NCBI RefSeq assembly: GCF_007004725.1
Contig: NZ_ML660167.1
Location: forward strand, 186,001 to 250,000
Length of the DNA stretch: 64,000 nt
From: Aliikangiella coralliicola
GTDB taxonomy: Bacteria > Pseudomonadota > Gammaproteobacteria > Enterobacterales > Kangiellaceae
Reading direction: 5' to 3'
The position numbers and the translations under genes are program-made. Within the stretch, counting starts at the first letter, position 1; every line of letters starts with the position of its first letter. The notes beneath the pieces are model-generated. The model did not search any database, was not told the origin of the DNA, and saw only the letters and a program-made list of their open reading frames with translations. Below, in pieces: positions 53,657 through 62,586 of the stretch.

Positions 53657-55732
53657 ATGAACAAGATAACTGTGTTTATGGCTGTAACAGCACTTTTAAC
53701 ACTAATGGCTTGCAATGGTTCTGACAAGCCACTGGAGATAACACCGAGAGTCACCGAAGAACCAGTTGCTGAATCGGCGCTACGAAATATGGCCACCGAT
53801 GTCGGTAATGTGGTGGTTTCTCCGAATGGTGTTAACGTACCGGAAGGGGAGCAAGTCACTAATCTCATTGATGGTGATACGACGAGCAAGTTTTTAAGTT
53901 TTTCTACGTCAGTAACGGTTATTATTACTACGTCAAAACCACATGTTTTACAAAGTTATAATATCGTATCAGCGAATGATCAGCCAAAGCGAGATCCAGT
54001 TCGTTGGCTTTTAGAAGCTTCAGCGGACGGTGATAATTGGAATGAAATTGATAGACGGGAAGAACAAAGTTTTTCCGCTCGTGGCAAACGTAACCATTAT
54101 CAACTGACTGCTAATGAAACTGAATATCGTCATTATCGTTTTAATTTTACTCATACTGGAACCGATGACTTTGGAGCCGATATAACTCAACTTGCTGAAA
54201 TCGAACTGATGGTTGAAGCAGACTTGCCGATAGTTTCTTTTTTCACCGATAAACCAAGAGCAGAAGTTAAGGAGTCTGTTTCATTTATCGACCAGACTTT
54301 GGTTAGCCCGACAAGTTGGAATTGGACTTTTCAGGACGGAATACCGGCAACAAGTACCGCCCAACACCCGGTCGTCACTTTTAGTTCGATTGGCCCCAAA
54401 AGAGTATCAGTAGAAGTTTCAAATAAAAAAGGTAGCACCACTCTGGAAAAAGAATACGCGATCTGGATTTGGGATCCTGTTAATCCCTGGAACGGTTTTC
54501 CTAAGCCTGTCGTGTCATTTGTTAAGTTAGATCCTGAACATCAGGGACAGGCCGATCTTGACAGAGTATTACCCGATTTAGAAAGTCAAATTCATGAAGT
54601 TTCTTTAGGTGTTTCCAAAATTCTTTATGAAAATGTTACCGAAATCAGCATTTTCAAAACTGTTACTTTCGAAACCGGTCACTATGACTTTCCGGCAGCG
54701 AAAGGGGGCACTGATACCGATATGATTTTGTATATGGATCTGGATCACATTGCTAACACAACAAACAATGGCGGTGATGATGCCTTACGCAAAGAAGTTC
54801 TAGGCATGTTGTGGCACGAGTTAACACACGGTTATTCAAATTCGCCGCAAACAGGAGAATATGTGCCTGGTACTGAGTATCACAGTTTCCTGGAAGGTAT
54901 CGCAGATTTTGTCAGAATTAAGGCAGGTTACAACGAGCACAAGAGAGGAGGGATAGCCTGGGCGGAAGATTGGAACGCAGATGCGTATAATCAAACTTCA
55001 TTTTTCCTGGAATGGGTACATAACAGTCACCAGAGCATCAATTTCATTTATTTATTTAATCAGGCTGCGGGAGAGTTGAATGAATGGAGTTTTGAAAATG
55101 CGTTTCAGAAAATTTTAGGGCGAGGCATACAAGAAGTTTGGGAGCAGTATCAAACCGAATATGTACAAAGAATTCTTGGCCAGTATCCACCTTTCCCAAC
55201 TCCAGTTGAGGGCTACGTCAACTTTGCGATTGATGAAGGAACTTTAGTTTCCACCAACGCGACTGACTTAGCGTTATTTGGTGAAGGAATTAGCAATGTA
55301 AATGACAACAATGTGATTAATCCATTTAATGCCGTAATAGAAGAAACTTGGTGGATGAGAGATTACTATCCTCAGTTATTACCAATTAACGAAGTCACTA
55401 ATGTTGTTGTCAATATTCAAGTACCGGAAGCTAAGGTTTTGGAAAAATATAGCATTAGCTCAGCCAAAGAAACTCATGAGTGGCGAGACCCAACAGCCTG
55501 GACAGTCGAAGCTTCTGAAGATGGAGAGACATGGCTAGAACTGGACACGGCTCAGTACCCACAGTCACCACCAGCACGACTGGAGACATTTCATTATGAT
55601 GTTGAAGGCAATGAGACCGCGTATCAATTTTATCGTTTTACTTTCGAAAACAGCCAGGAAGGTGAAGGCGTAGGCGGTGATAATGGTCGTCTTATTGCTA
55701 TCGGGGAGATTGCGTTGTTGACATCAATGTAG
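53657..55732 (+). CDS. Lipoprotein protease: discoidin-PKD-BSP peptidase-discoidin
   Basis: This is a 691-residue surface or periplasmic lipoprotein (LLTLMAC, Cys about 19). Domains in order: an F5/8-type C (discoidin-like) module about 40-195 (VTNLIDGDTTSKFLSF, WLLEASADGDNWNEI, HYRFNFTHTG); a PKD module about 196-275 (VSFIDQTLVSPTSWNWTFQDG); a peptidase of the plant/bacterial basic-secretory-protein family about 285-515 (LWHELTHGYSN with HExxH at about 387, FLEGIADFVRIKAGY); and a second discoidin-like module (WTVEASEDGETWLEL, FYRFTFENS). It follows the TonB receptor by 74 bases with AGAGGAG before ATG, so it is probably in the LacI-controlled transcript. Likely substrate: glycoprotein. Confidence 0.87.
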   Translation: MNKITVFMAVTALLTLMACNGSDKPLEITPRVTEEPVAESALRNMATDVGNVVVSPNGVNVPEGEQVTNLIDGDTTSKFLSFSTSVTVIITTSKPHVLQSYNIVSANDQPKRDPVRWLLEASADGDNWNEIDRREEQSFSARGKRNHYQLTANETEYRHYRFNFTHTGTDDFGADITQLAEIELMVEADLPIVSFFTDKPRAEVKESVSFIDQTLVSPTSWNWTFQDGIPATSTAQHPVVTFSSIGPKRVSVEVSNKKGSTTLEKEYAIWIWDPVNPWNGFPKPVVSFVKLDPEHQGQADLDRVLPDLESQIHEVSLGVSKILYENVTEISIFKTVTFETGHYDFPAAKGGTDTDMILYMDLDHIANTTNNGGDDALRKEVLGMLWHELTHGYSNSPQTGEYVPGTEYHSFLEGIADFVRIKAGYNEHKRGGIAWAEDWNADAYNQTSFFLEWVHNSHQSINFIYLFNQAAGELNEWSFENAFQKILGRGIQEVWEQYQTEYVQRILGQYPPFPTPVEGYVNFAIDEGTLVSTNATDLALFGEGISNVNDNNVINPFNAVIEETWWMRDYYPQLLPINEVTNVVVNIQVPEAKVLEKYSISSAKETHEWRDPTAWTVEASEDGETWLELDTAQYPQSPPARLETFHYDVEGNETAYQFYRFTFENSQEGEGVGGDNGRLIAIGEIALLTSM

Positions 55733-55803
55733 GTGATTTTGCGAGAAACCAAAAGATTATCTTCGAAATCACCGTATCCGTAAAGCAACAAATCATAATT
55801 TGT

Positions 55804-55821
55804 CAACGGCGCAAGCCGTTG
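55804..55821. terminator. Hairpin after the BSP-type lipoprotein protease
   Basis: A perfect 7-bp stem CAACGGC/GCCGTTG with a GCAA loop lies between convergent genes. There is no T-run, so terminator function is probable but unproven. Confidence 0.45.
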
Positions 55822-55876
55822 GCATTTCAGACGCCTTTCCACCTTTTTCTCGCCTACTAGAATTGATGGTTCACTT

Positions 55877-57082
55877 CTAGTTTCTAACCGTGATAGTCAC
55901 TCGGTAAGTATCATCGCGTTTTTCGGTTTCTATATCCCAGGACATTTCTTCAACAATGCGCTTTACCAAATAGTGTCCATGTCCTAGCCCCTGATAAAAA
56001 GGTTTAGGTTGCTGGCCGTCGAGTGCGTTTTCAAAAGATATAAGATTTCCTTCTGCTTTAATAACCATGGTTGAACTGTTGCTATGATAGAACGCGTTAT
56101 TGATAAGGTTTTGACATAATAGATTAACCAAATGCTGGTTTCCCATTACGCAGAAATGGTCATCAACAAAGATATCCACTTCAAACGCCACATCAGGATG
56201 AACGCTATAAATTTTTAGCACACATTTTTCTAAGATTGGCGTTAGTTTGATCTTGCTAAAGTTAAGGTTTTCCTGTCGAGCCAGCGCTAACAAGACATCA
56301 ACGGTTTGTTCCAGTTCATTAGATGCATGTTCAATGAGTTCTATTTCTTCGGTTTTCAGCGGTTGTTGACGACTCAGTTGGATGGTATTTTTTATCAGAG
56401 TCATGGGTGTTCTCAGTTCATGACTGACGTCACGGGTGAACTCCCGCTCTCGCTCAAGTAGCAAAGAGATTTTTTGCAAAGCGGACTCAAAGGAACGGCT
56501 GAGTATGCCAATTTCATCGCGGCGCTCTGTGGGCAGAGAGGGCAAGGCTTCACTGAATTTATGCTGTTCAATTTGGTGGCTCAATTGTTGTAATGGTTTG
56601 GCACTGCGATTAGATAAAAACCAGGCTAAGAACAGCGACAAAATGAGCACAACACCAGATACAACAAATAAAAAACTCCAAATCATATTGTCTAGCGTTG
56701 AAAGACCTTCTAGCTTAGATGCGTTTAAGGTGATATAAAATTGCTGGCCTTCAGGCGTAGCAAATTCTTCAATATGATAATTATCACCATGAAGGTAAAA
56801 CTCTTTTTCGTACGGGTTGTCCAGGTAGCCTTGCAACACTTCGGCAGGTAACGCAGATTTAGATAAATAAACCTGCATATAATCTGGTCGGGCTTGTTTT
56901 AATTCATTGCTTTTTTCATATTCTCGTAAAACATAGTCAGCTTCGGTTGTGAGTAAATGTCTGAGGACTTCATCTTCGGTCACCGCTGCAAAAAGCCAGG
57001 TCACGCCGGTAAATAAAAGGCATATCAATGCAGCTAGGCTGCCAAAAGTGATAAATAATCGGTGTTTGATTGTATTAATCAT
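55877..57082 (-). CDS. Sensor histidine kinase partner of the OmpR-type regulator
   Basis: This is a 401-residue classical kinase. Membrane helix 1 (about 11-33) and helix 2 (about 135-157, FLFVVSGVVLILSLFLAWFL) bracket a periplasmic domain of about 100 residues. A HAMP-like segment and dimerisation helix follow, with the H-box TRDVSHELRTPMTLI (His about 221). The ATP domain has LINNAFYHSN and GLGHGHYLVKRIVEEM. The G-rich boxes are slightly shortened, as in QseC/PmrB-like kinases. It overlaps the regulator gene by eight bases. The signal is unknown. Confidence 0.9.
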   Translation of the reverse strand: MINTIKHRLFITFGSLAALICLLFTGVTWLFAAVTEDEVLRHLLTTEADYVLREYEKSNELKQARPDYMQVYLSKSALPAEVLQGYLDNPYEKEFYLHGDNYHIEEFATPEGQQFYITLNASKLEGLSTLDNMIWSFLFVVSGVVLILSLFLAWFLSNRSAKPLQQLSHQIEQHKFSEALPSLPTERRDEIGILSRSFESALQKISLLLEREREFTRDVSHELRTPMTLIKNTIQLSRQQPLKTEEIELIEHASNELEQTVDVLLALARQENLNFSKIKLTPILEKCVLKIYSVHPDVAFEVDIFVDDHFCVMGNQHLVNLLCQNLINNAFYHSNSSTMVIKAEGNLISFENALDGQQPKPFYQGLGHGHYLVKRIVEEMSWDIETEKRDDTYRVTITVRN

Positions 57083-57752
57083 CTAGCTCAACTAATTTAT
57101 AGCCAATGTTGCTAATCGTTAGCACCAGTGATTGTTCTGCAACTTGCTGCGTGGCTTTACGTAATTCATACATGTGTGTTTTCAGGGAATTACTTTCCGG
57201 AGGTTCATCTCCCCACAAAAGCTGTAACAGCTCAGAACGACTGACCGGATAAGGATATTCATCAAGCAGTTTTGACAAAATGACAAAGCCTGTTTTCGTG
57301 GCTTTTATTGGTCGCCCATCCCACTCTGCCTTAAACGCTTTTTTATCTAGTCGCAGTTTTCCACGTTGTACCACGGAGTCTTTATGCAGCATAGGGCGTC
57401 TTTTCATCGCCTGGCACCTGAGTACCAGCTCGCGTAAATCAAACGGCTTAGTTAAATAGTCGTCAGCGCCTTTGCCAAACCCTTGTGCCTTATCCTCAAA
57501 GGCATCCCGCGCAGTTAACATCAGTATTGGGGTATTGGAAGTATCTTGCCGTTTGATTTGTTCACACACTTCCAATCCGTCAATGTCAGGCAAGTTTAGA
57601 TCTAAAATTATGACGTCAAAATTGTTCGTCAAAGCTAAATTTACACCAAGTTTTCCAGTTGCTGCAAAATCCAATCGCCATCCCTGAGCTTCAAGGAAAG
57701 TGCTTATTTGCGAGGCAATGGCGTGGTTATCTTCAACTAGCAAAATGTTCAT
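57075..57752 (-). CDS. OmpR/PhoB-family response regulator
   Basis: This 225-residue regulator has a receiver (MNILLVEDNHAIASQI; Asp about 51 in VIILDLNLPDIDG; LTARDAFEDKAQG; Lys in YLTKPFDLREL). A winged-helix transactivation domain follows (ATKTGFVILSKLLDEYPYPVSRSELLQLLW, SLKTHMYELRKATQ). It is first in the operon with its kinase and divergent from the aspartyl-protease gene, which is a possible target. Confidence 0.94.
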   Translation of the reverse strand: MNILLVEDNHAIASQISTFLEAQGWRLDFAATGKLGVNLALTNNFDVIILDLNLPDIDGLEVCEQIKRQDTSNTPILMLTARDAFEDKAQGFGKGADDYLTKPFDLRELVLRCQAMKRRPMLHKDSVVQRGKLRLDKKAFKAEWDGRPIKATKTGFVILSKLLDEYPYPVSRSELLQLLWGDEPPESNSLKTHMYELRKATQQVAEQSLVLTISNIGYKLVELDD

Positions 57753-57881
57753 AGATCCTCTAGCCAGATTAAATAAATAAGGAGCCTTGAGATTATCAAA
57801 CGAAGGGTCATTTTAGGGTAAACCGCTTTTCTTTACCTCAAATTGACCTTGCTCATTGGATACTGGCATAAATCGGCAAAT

Positions 57882-59132
57882 ATGAGAATGACTATGAAAC
57901 AAATAATCTTAACTTTAATAGCTGTGGTGATGCTAAATGGTTGCTCTGTAGTCAACTATATGCGCATGAAAAATGCTAACAATGACATTGAACCTGTGCT
58001 ACCCACTTCAGATGCCAGTCGTTTTGAACAAAGTGTGCAAGCGTTTTACATAGGAGAAAAACCTTACATCAAAGTAAGGGTAAACGGTAAGGAGGAGCTA
58101 CTTTTTCTTATCGATACCGGGGCATCATTCACGATGTTATTTGACACTGAAAAGGTCTCTAGACTGCAACTTGAGCGAGGCTTCTCACTCGAAGTGGGAG
58201 GGTGGGGGGATGGTGAAAACTCGCCCGCATATCAGACACAACTTAAGTCAGTCGCTTTTGGTGATGTGAGCTTTAAAGATGTAAAAGTAGCTTATATACC
58301 TATTTCTACGACTCAATATTACCTGACTCCCGATGAAGCTATATTCGATGGTGTGCTAGGGCATGATTTGTTAAGACATCTTAATTGGATGTTCGACAAA
58401 CAAGCGAGCCTGATAAGTGTAGCTAACGCTTCTTTTTCAGCAAAGCCCAATGATGTGAATATACCGACTGATACTTTTTTCTCTAAACTTAAGATGCCGG
58501 TGACAATGCACATTAACGGAAGAGACTTTGAACAGGAGGTTTCAATAGATACAGGTAGCCGCCATTATTTTAAATTCAATACTGAATATGTGAAAAATCA
58601 TAATATCCAGCTTCCTGCTGTTGCGATTCAAGCTTCAGATTTTGGTCTTAGCGGAGAAGCTAAACACAAGCGAGTAAGGCTACCAGGCTTAAGTTTAGGC
58701 AACTTGAGGTTAGAGGGCATCAAGACTAATGTTATTGAAGCTGAAGATGAAGATAATTATTGGGTGATAGGCAGTGCGTTAATGAATCAGTTCATAACCA
58801 TCATAGATTATCAAAACAACATGATAGTTTTTCGACCCTACGAAAAAGATTCATTCACTTCTCGATATAACCTTGCAGGATTGGATCTTCGAAAATTAAA
58901 AAATGGAATGCTGATTGTTCGTCAGGTATTCCCGGGACTTGTTGCTAATCAGCATGGTTTTAAAGCTGGCTCAGTGGTCACTTCAATTAATCACGTGGAT
59001 GCCCGTGATATTACCGAGCAAGACTGGTTGGAAATGGTGGCTAAGCCAGATACCTTTGAGTTTTGTTTCAAACTTCAGCGATGCAGGCGCATTACGACAA
59101 AGCATATTGAAGGTTATTCGACTGAGCCTTAA
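57882..59132 (+). CDS. Two-motif aspartyl protease lipoprotein with PDZ domain
   Basis: This protein of about 416 residues has a lipoprotein signal (LTLIAVVMLNGC, Cys about 21). Two retropepsin-like halves each carry an active-site motif: LFLIDTGASF (Asp about 78) and VSIDTGSRHYF (Asp about 223). One chain could therefore form the complete two-Asp active site that retropepsins make as dimers. A PDZ-like domain ends the protein (GMLIVRQVFPGLVANQHGFKAGSVVTSINH). The start is uncertain among ATG 57882, 57888 and 57894; none has a strong site. A truncated, frameshifted copy of its 3' end lies at 62618-62796. Confidence 0.82.
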   Translation: MRMTMKQIILTLIAVVMLNGCSVVNYMRMKNANNDIEPVLPTSDASRFEQSVQAFYIGEKPYIKVRVNGKEELLFLIDTGASFTMLFDTEKVSRLQLERGFSLEVGGWGDGENSPAYQTQLKSVAFGDVSFKDVKVAYIPISTTQYYLTPDEAIFDGVLGHDLLRHLNWMFDKQASLISVANASFSAKPNDVNIPTDTFFSKLKMPVTMHINGRDFEQEVSIDTGSRHYFKFNTEYVKNHNIQLPAVAIQASDFGLSGEAKHKRVRLPGLSLGNLRLEGIKTNVIEAEDEDNYWVIGSALMNQFITIIDYQNNMIVFRPYEKDSFTSRYNLAGLDLRKLKNGMLIVRQVFPGLVANQHGFKAGSVVTSINHVDARDITEQDWLEMVAKPDTFEFCFKLQRCRRITTKHIEGYSTEP

Positions 59133-59198
59133 GTGGAAACTGAAAGTTATGTTGAAGTAATGAAGTATTTGCGTGGTCGTGTCGGTCTGCCTCATGGA
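59133..59198 (+). pseudogene. Remnant of a serine-hydrolase gene fused behind the aspartyl protease
   Basis: Immediately after the protease stop, the sequence reads as a short in-frame stretch ending KYLRGRVGLPHG. The last 35 bases closely match 34715-34748 of the intact class-C-like hydrolase gene (YYLRGRLGLPHG), then similarity ends. It is a fragment with no start or catalytic motif. The same junction recurs at 62797-62860. Confidence 0.6.
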
Positions 59199-59308
59199 AA
59201 TGTTACAAACCGGCAACAACTAATCAATGGATTATTAAATGGCGAGATAGTAGAGTGTCCACCGATTTTTTAAAATTAAGACTATAACTTTCCCATCACA
59301 GGCTAAAA

Positions 59309-59325
59309 TGAGGGAGAGTCCCTCA
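59309..59325. terminator. Short palindromic hairpin between convergent genes
   Basis: TGAGGGA pairs with TCCCTCA across a 3-base loop, between the aspartyl protease (plus) and the unknown gene (minus). No T-run is present, so terminator function is tentative. Confidence 0.45.
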
Positions 59326-59372
59326 TAGCGGGGACGACAGTCGGCGACTTTAGAGAAATCGATATTCTATAG

Positions 59373-60278
59373 CTAAAAGCTCATTTGAATATCTATTGAT
59401 GCAGAACCATTCAACTTTTGCGGCTTATAAAGCGCCGCGAAAAAAGGAATATCCACCGTTCGCTCAGGATATTCTGAACTAATCTGATATTTAATTTGTG
59501 TTGTAGCTCCAGGCTCTAACAAAGCAAACCCATAATCATTACTCACTTTTATTCCGGCGTAGTGAATGACAGTAAAATAAGCGAAAGTAGCTGCTGTATC
59601 TGTTATATTTCTGATCTCCACGACTATCTCATATGTGTTTTCCCCAATACGCTTCTTCTCAATTAGCTCTAAGCCTACGTTCTGCTCCGGAAAAACAGTG
59701 ACATCACATTGATTGAACTTAATTGTTCTTGTTTGACCATATCCTGAATCTAGGGCTTCTGTATTACCTATCTTGAATTTCACTAACTCGCTAACTGACT
59801 TGTCTAATTTAAACACTGAACCAATAGGTGGTACACCAGAGATCACGGCACTATTCCTAATTGGCGTTTCGTTACGCATGTTAAGAAAAGGGAACCTCTT
59901 AAACTTAAAGTCGAAATAGAAGTCATTTGTATTGACTGTATTTGTTCCAAATTCTTGAGCGGCCAGCACTCCGATGGTGCCTTTTGATTCTTTATCTTCA
60001 GCCAAATCAACTTGAAACTCACCTAGTAGCCAATGTTTGCCAACAAATTTATTTTGATACCAAGTCATATCGACCAATGAAGCTTCATTGTTTATATCAA
60101 ATACATTTTGTACATCTTCAGGTATAGTTGCTGTTCCAGTTCCAACGAACTCAACGACAAATTCACCGGGAATTCCTGGGAGTTTCATTTTGACATTAGC
60201 AACTCGCGCGGCTGCGCATGCAGCATTAGGAGGGGTTCGATAAGGTAATTCTTCCGTTGTCATCGCCAAAGTAGTCAT
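59373..60278 (-). CDS. Unknown soluble beta-rich protein
   Basis: I do not recognise this 301-residue protein. It has no signal peptide or membrane helix. The N-terminal part has a Pro/Ala-Cys-rich start (ELPYRTPPNAACAAARVANV), then GIPGEFVVEFVGTGTATIPEDV. The rest alternates hydrophobic and polar residues as in beta-sandwich proteins (GLELIEKKRIGENTYEIVVEIRNITDTAATFAYFTVI resembles an immunoglobulin-like strand set, cited by position rather than as a motif). The start is supported by GGAG at spacing eight. A tiny fragment matching its C-terminus is at 62587-62613. Confidence 0.65.
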   Translation of the reverse strand: MTTLAMTTEELPYRTPPNAACAAARVANVKMKLPGIPGEFVVEFVGTGTATIPEDVQNVFDINNEASLVDMTWYQNKFVGKHWLLGEFQVDLAEDKESKGTIGVLAAQEFGTNTVNTNDFYFDFKFKRFPFLNMRNETPIRNSAVISGVPPIGSVFKLDKSVSELVKFKIGNTEALDSGYGQTRTIKFNQCDVTVFPEQNVGLELIEKKRIGENTYEIVVEIRNITDTAATFAYFTVIHYAGIKVSNDYGFALLEPGATTQIKYQISSEYPERTVDIPFFAALYKPQKLNGSASIDIQMSF

Positions 60279-60728
60279 AGTGTCATCTCCATAGGCAAAT
60301 TTAGAACTAATTTTTATATCAAAGATTTAACGTTTACTTCTATTTCACAATATTACTAACTTACCTCAATATTTATTACCTAATGCTACTATCATTAACA
60401 CTTCTTAAAGATTTTGGCAACTTCTCTCGGTATTCTTAACTTTCTATTGGTAAAAGTTTTATCAATTATTTGGTCACCCAATTATGGTCAAAAAAAGTAA
60501 TAATTTGTATATAACTTTTAATTTAACTAGTTTTGCTAGTTTTTCTGAGTTCTCGAGTAGTGATTAGAACTTAACTTAATTAATTCAAGATGTTAGGGAA
60601 GGAGCATGTCTTAAAGAAAGAATTTTTTCTTTTCTAGATTCATGAACCTGACTAAATAAGACTAAAAAAGTCCGTTAATCCCCCAATTGTTTCAAAGCTG
60701 TCGTCTCTAGTTCATGACCTGATTACTA
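60279..60728. other. AT-rich intergenic stretch
   Basis: About 450 bases, very AT-rich, with no supported gene. It contains the promoter of the unknown minus-strand gene. The low-complexity TTTTTCTAG-type runs suggest decay or horizontally acquired sequence. Nothing else is recognised. Confidence 0.4.
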
Positions 60729-60941
60729 TTGCTTGTACCTAGGCGGGAACGCTTGATTCAATATGAACATAAAACTAACAGACACTCCACCCATAAAAGC
60801 GAAATTGTTGAAAATAATGAGGTAAAGTTAGTCCGTTTTTTTAAAGGTATTCCGGCTTATGATTTTGACTTGCTTTTTTCGGGTAGATTAGAACGACTGG
60901 CTAGTGAACGAACGGAAAAAAGCCTTTCATTGCTGAAATGA
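60729..60941 (+). pseudogene. Open-frame fragment, possibly the end of a lost gene
   Basis: A 70-residue frame with no good start or ribosome-binding site has a protein-like second half (VRFFKGIPAYDFDLLFSGRLERLASERTEKSLSLLK). I cannot name the family. It looks like the 3' remnant of a longer gene rather than a functional small protein. Confidence 0.3.
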
Positions 60942-61209
60942 AGTTAAAGGAAGTTATGGTATTTAGATTAGTTTGAGGTTGAACAGTAAAGGTTTTAGCA
61001 GCCGAAGTTCCACGTAGAAATCTAAGTTTTAGCTCTTTTTCTCGTTGCCTGATTTTATCCACAGGACCAACTACTCGATAAAATTGTTTACCATAATTTT
61101 CAATTTATTTAGCTAGCGTTTTTGCTGAAGATTCAGTCGGTTGAGAATAAGGCAATATGAGACGTGATAGCCGCTTTGTCTGTTGACCTAGAGTAATCTG
61201 AAATTTCAT
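60901..61209 (-). pseudogene. Decayed ORF with one internal stop codon
   Basis: Read on the minus strand from ATG 61209, a 102-codon frame continues to TAG at 60901 with a single internal TAA after TESSAKTLAK. The stop sits where Gln (CAA) would fit. The downstream part (IENYGKQFYRVVGPVDKIRQ) is clearly protein-like. The family is unknown. Apart from the one stop codon the frame is intact, so inactivation looks recent. Confidence 0.5.
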
Positions 61210-61399
61210 TTAAACTTAATTTTATCTCCAGATATCTGATTCGACTAAAATATTAACCGGTACGATTCTAATTTCAATTACAATTTCTTAGTAATAAATC
61301 AATACTGCCATGCAATGTATGCGGATAATTAAATTCGCATGATTTGAGTTTTATAACTGTAATCACCAGAATGCACTTCTGTATACACTGGAGAAAGCC

Positions 61400-62491
61400 A
61401 TGCAAAGAAGAACTTTCCTAAATCTAATGACTACTGCGAGTTCGATAGCATTACTTCCAGGTTGTGTATCAATTCCATCAGCAAGTAATTTTCCAAAGAA
61501 GATTCTTATCCTTGGTGGAACCAATTTTCTTGGACCAGCACTGGTCGAGCATGCCACGTTCCGTGGCCATGAGGTCACACTCTTCAATCGAGGAATTACT
61601 CGTCCGAATCTTTTTCCCAACCTTGAAAAGCTGCGTGGTGATCGCCAGATTAGAGCCAGCAACCTGACTGCCTTAGAAGGGAATAGACGCTGGGATGCAG
61701 TAATTGATGTCTGGCCAGAGCATTCTAATTTAGTAAAACAGACTGCAGAATTATTGGCCGACCGCACTGATTACTACTTTTTTTGTTCAAGCATAGCGGC
61801 TTATAAAGACTACAGCCGCCCTAACATGACTGAATCGGCAACCACACGAGTGGATGAACCTGGCTGGTATGGAGGGGAGAAAGCCATAGCCGAAACCGTC
61901 TTAGCAGAACGTTTTGCTGGAAAATATGGCGTTTCGCGGTGTCATGCGATGGTTGGGCCACGCGATAATGGTGTGGCATTTCATTACTGGTTACGAAGAA
62001 TGGCTCTGCAAGATGAAGTTCTAGCGCCGGGTTCAGGTAATGATTTTGTTCAGTATGTAGATGTTCGTGACGTTGCCGCATGGATTATTAATTGCGTTGA
62101 ACAACATCGTGTAGGTATCCATAATATTTGCGGTCCGTCTGAGAAACTGACTTTTCGGTCCTTTCTTGAAGGAAGCCGTAAAGGGATAGAAAGTAATACA
62201 CGACTTACCTGGGTAGATGCCGATTTTCTGCGTAAAGAGCAGGGAGTGCAATCATTCTCAAATATGCCGCTTTGGGCACCCTTGGATGAAGATGCTGGTT
62301 TTTATCAAATTAATACTGCAAAGTCTGTGACAGCAGGAGCAACATTTCGTCCATTGACCGAAACAGCGCGTGATGCCTGGTTATGGTATCAGTCATACTT
62401 CTTTAAAGACACGGCTTTTCCTGTCAGTGGGCAAGGATTAGCGAGAGAGCGAGAGCTCGAAGTGCTCAAAGCGTGGCATAATCGTAGTTAA
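61400..62491 (+). CDS. Exported SDR-like NAD-dependent epimerase/dehydratase lipoprotein
   Basis: This 363-residue protein has an extended-SDR fold (KILILGGTNFLGPALVEHA, a GxxGxxG-type dinucleotide motif; YYFFCSSIAAY; WYGGEKAIAE, a YxxxK candidate). Its N-terminus carries a twin-arginine-like signal (MQRRTFLNLMTTASS) ending in a lipobox-like LLPGC (Cys about 22). It may therefore be folded with its cofactor in the cytoplasm, exported by Tat and lipid-anchored. The substrate is unknown. A good site GGAGA precedes ATG 61400. It is isolated between decayed genes. Confidence 0.82.
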   Translation: MQRRTFLNLMTTASSIALLPGCVSIPSASNFPKKILILGGTNFLGPALVEHATFRGHEVTLFNRGITRPNLFPNLEKLRGDRQIRASNLTALEGNRRWDAVIDVWPEHSNLVKQTAELLADRTDYYFFCSSIAAYKDYSRPNMTESATTRVDEPGWYGGEKAIAETVLAERFAGKYGVSRCHAMVGPRDNGVAFHYWLRRMALQDEVLAPGSGNDFVQYVDVRDVAAWIINCVEQHRVGIHNICGPSEKLTFRSFLEGSRKGIESNTRLTWVDADFLRKEQGVQSFSNMPLWAPLDEDAGFYQINTAKSVTAGATFRPLTETARDAWLWYQSYFFKDTAFPVSGQGLARERELEVLKAWHNRS

Positions 62492-62586
62492 GATTGAGTA
62501 ATATATTCAGTCAGTGGTGTACAAAACTAAGAACAGGCGGTCACAATTCAGGTTGTTTGAGTAAAGGAGTTTTCAAACTGTATGAG

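Noticed and set aside
61363-61767. 134-residue open frame on the minus strand
   Set aside because: It lies opposite the SDR-like gene, has no ribosome-binding site and no recognisable domain; it is a shadow of the plus-strand gene.
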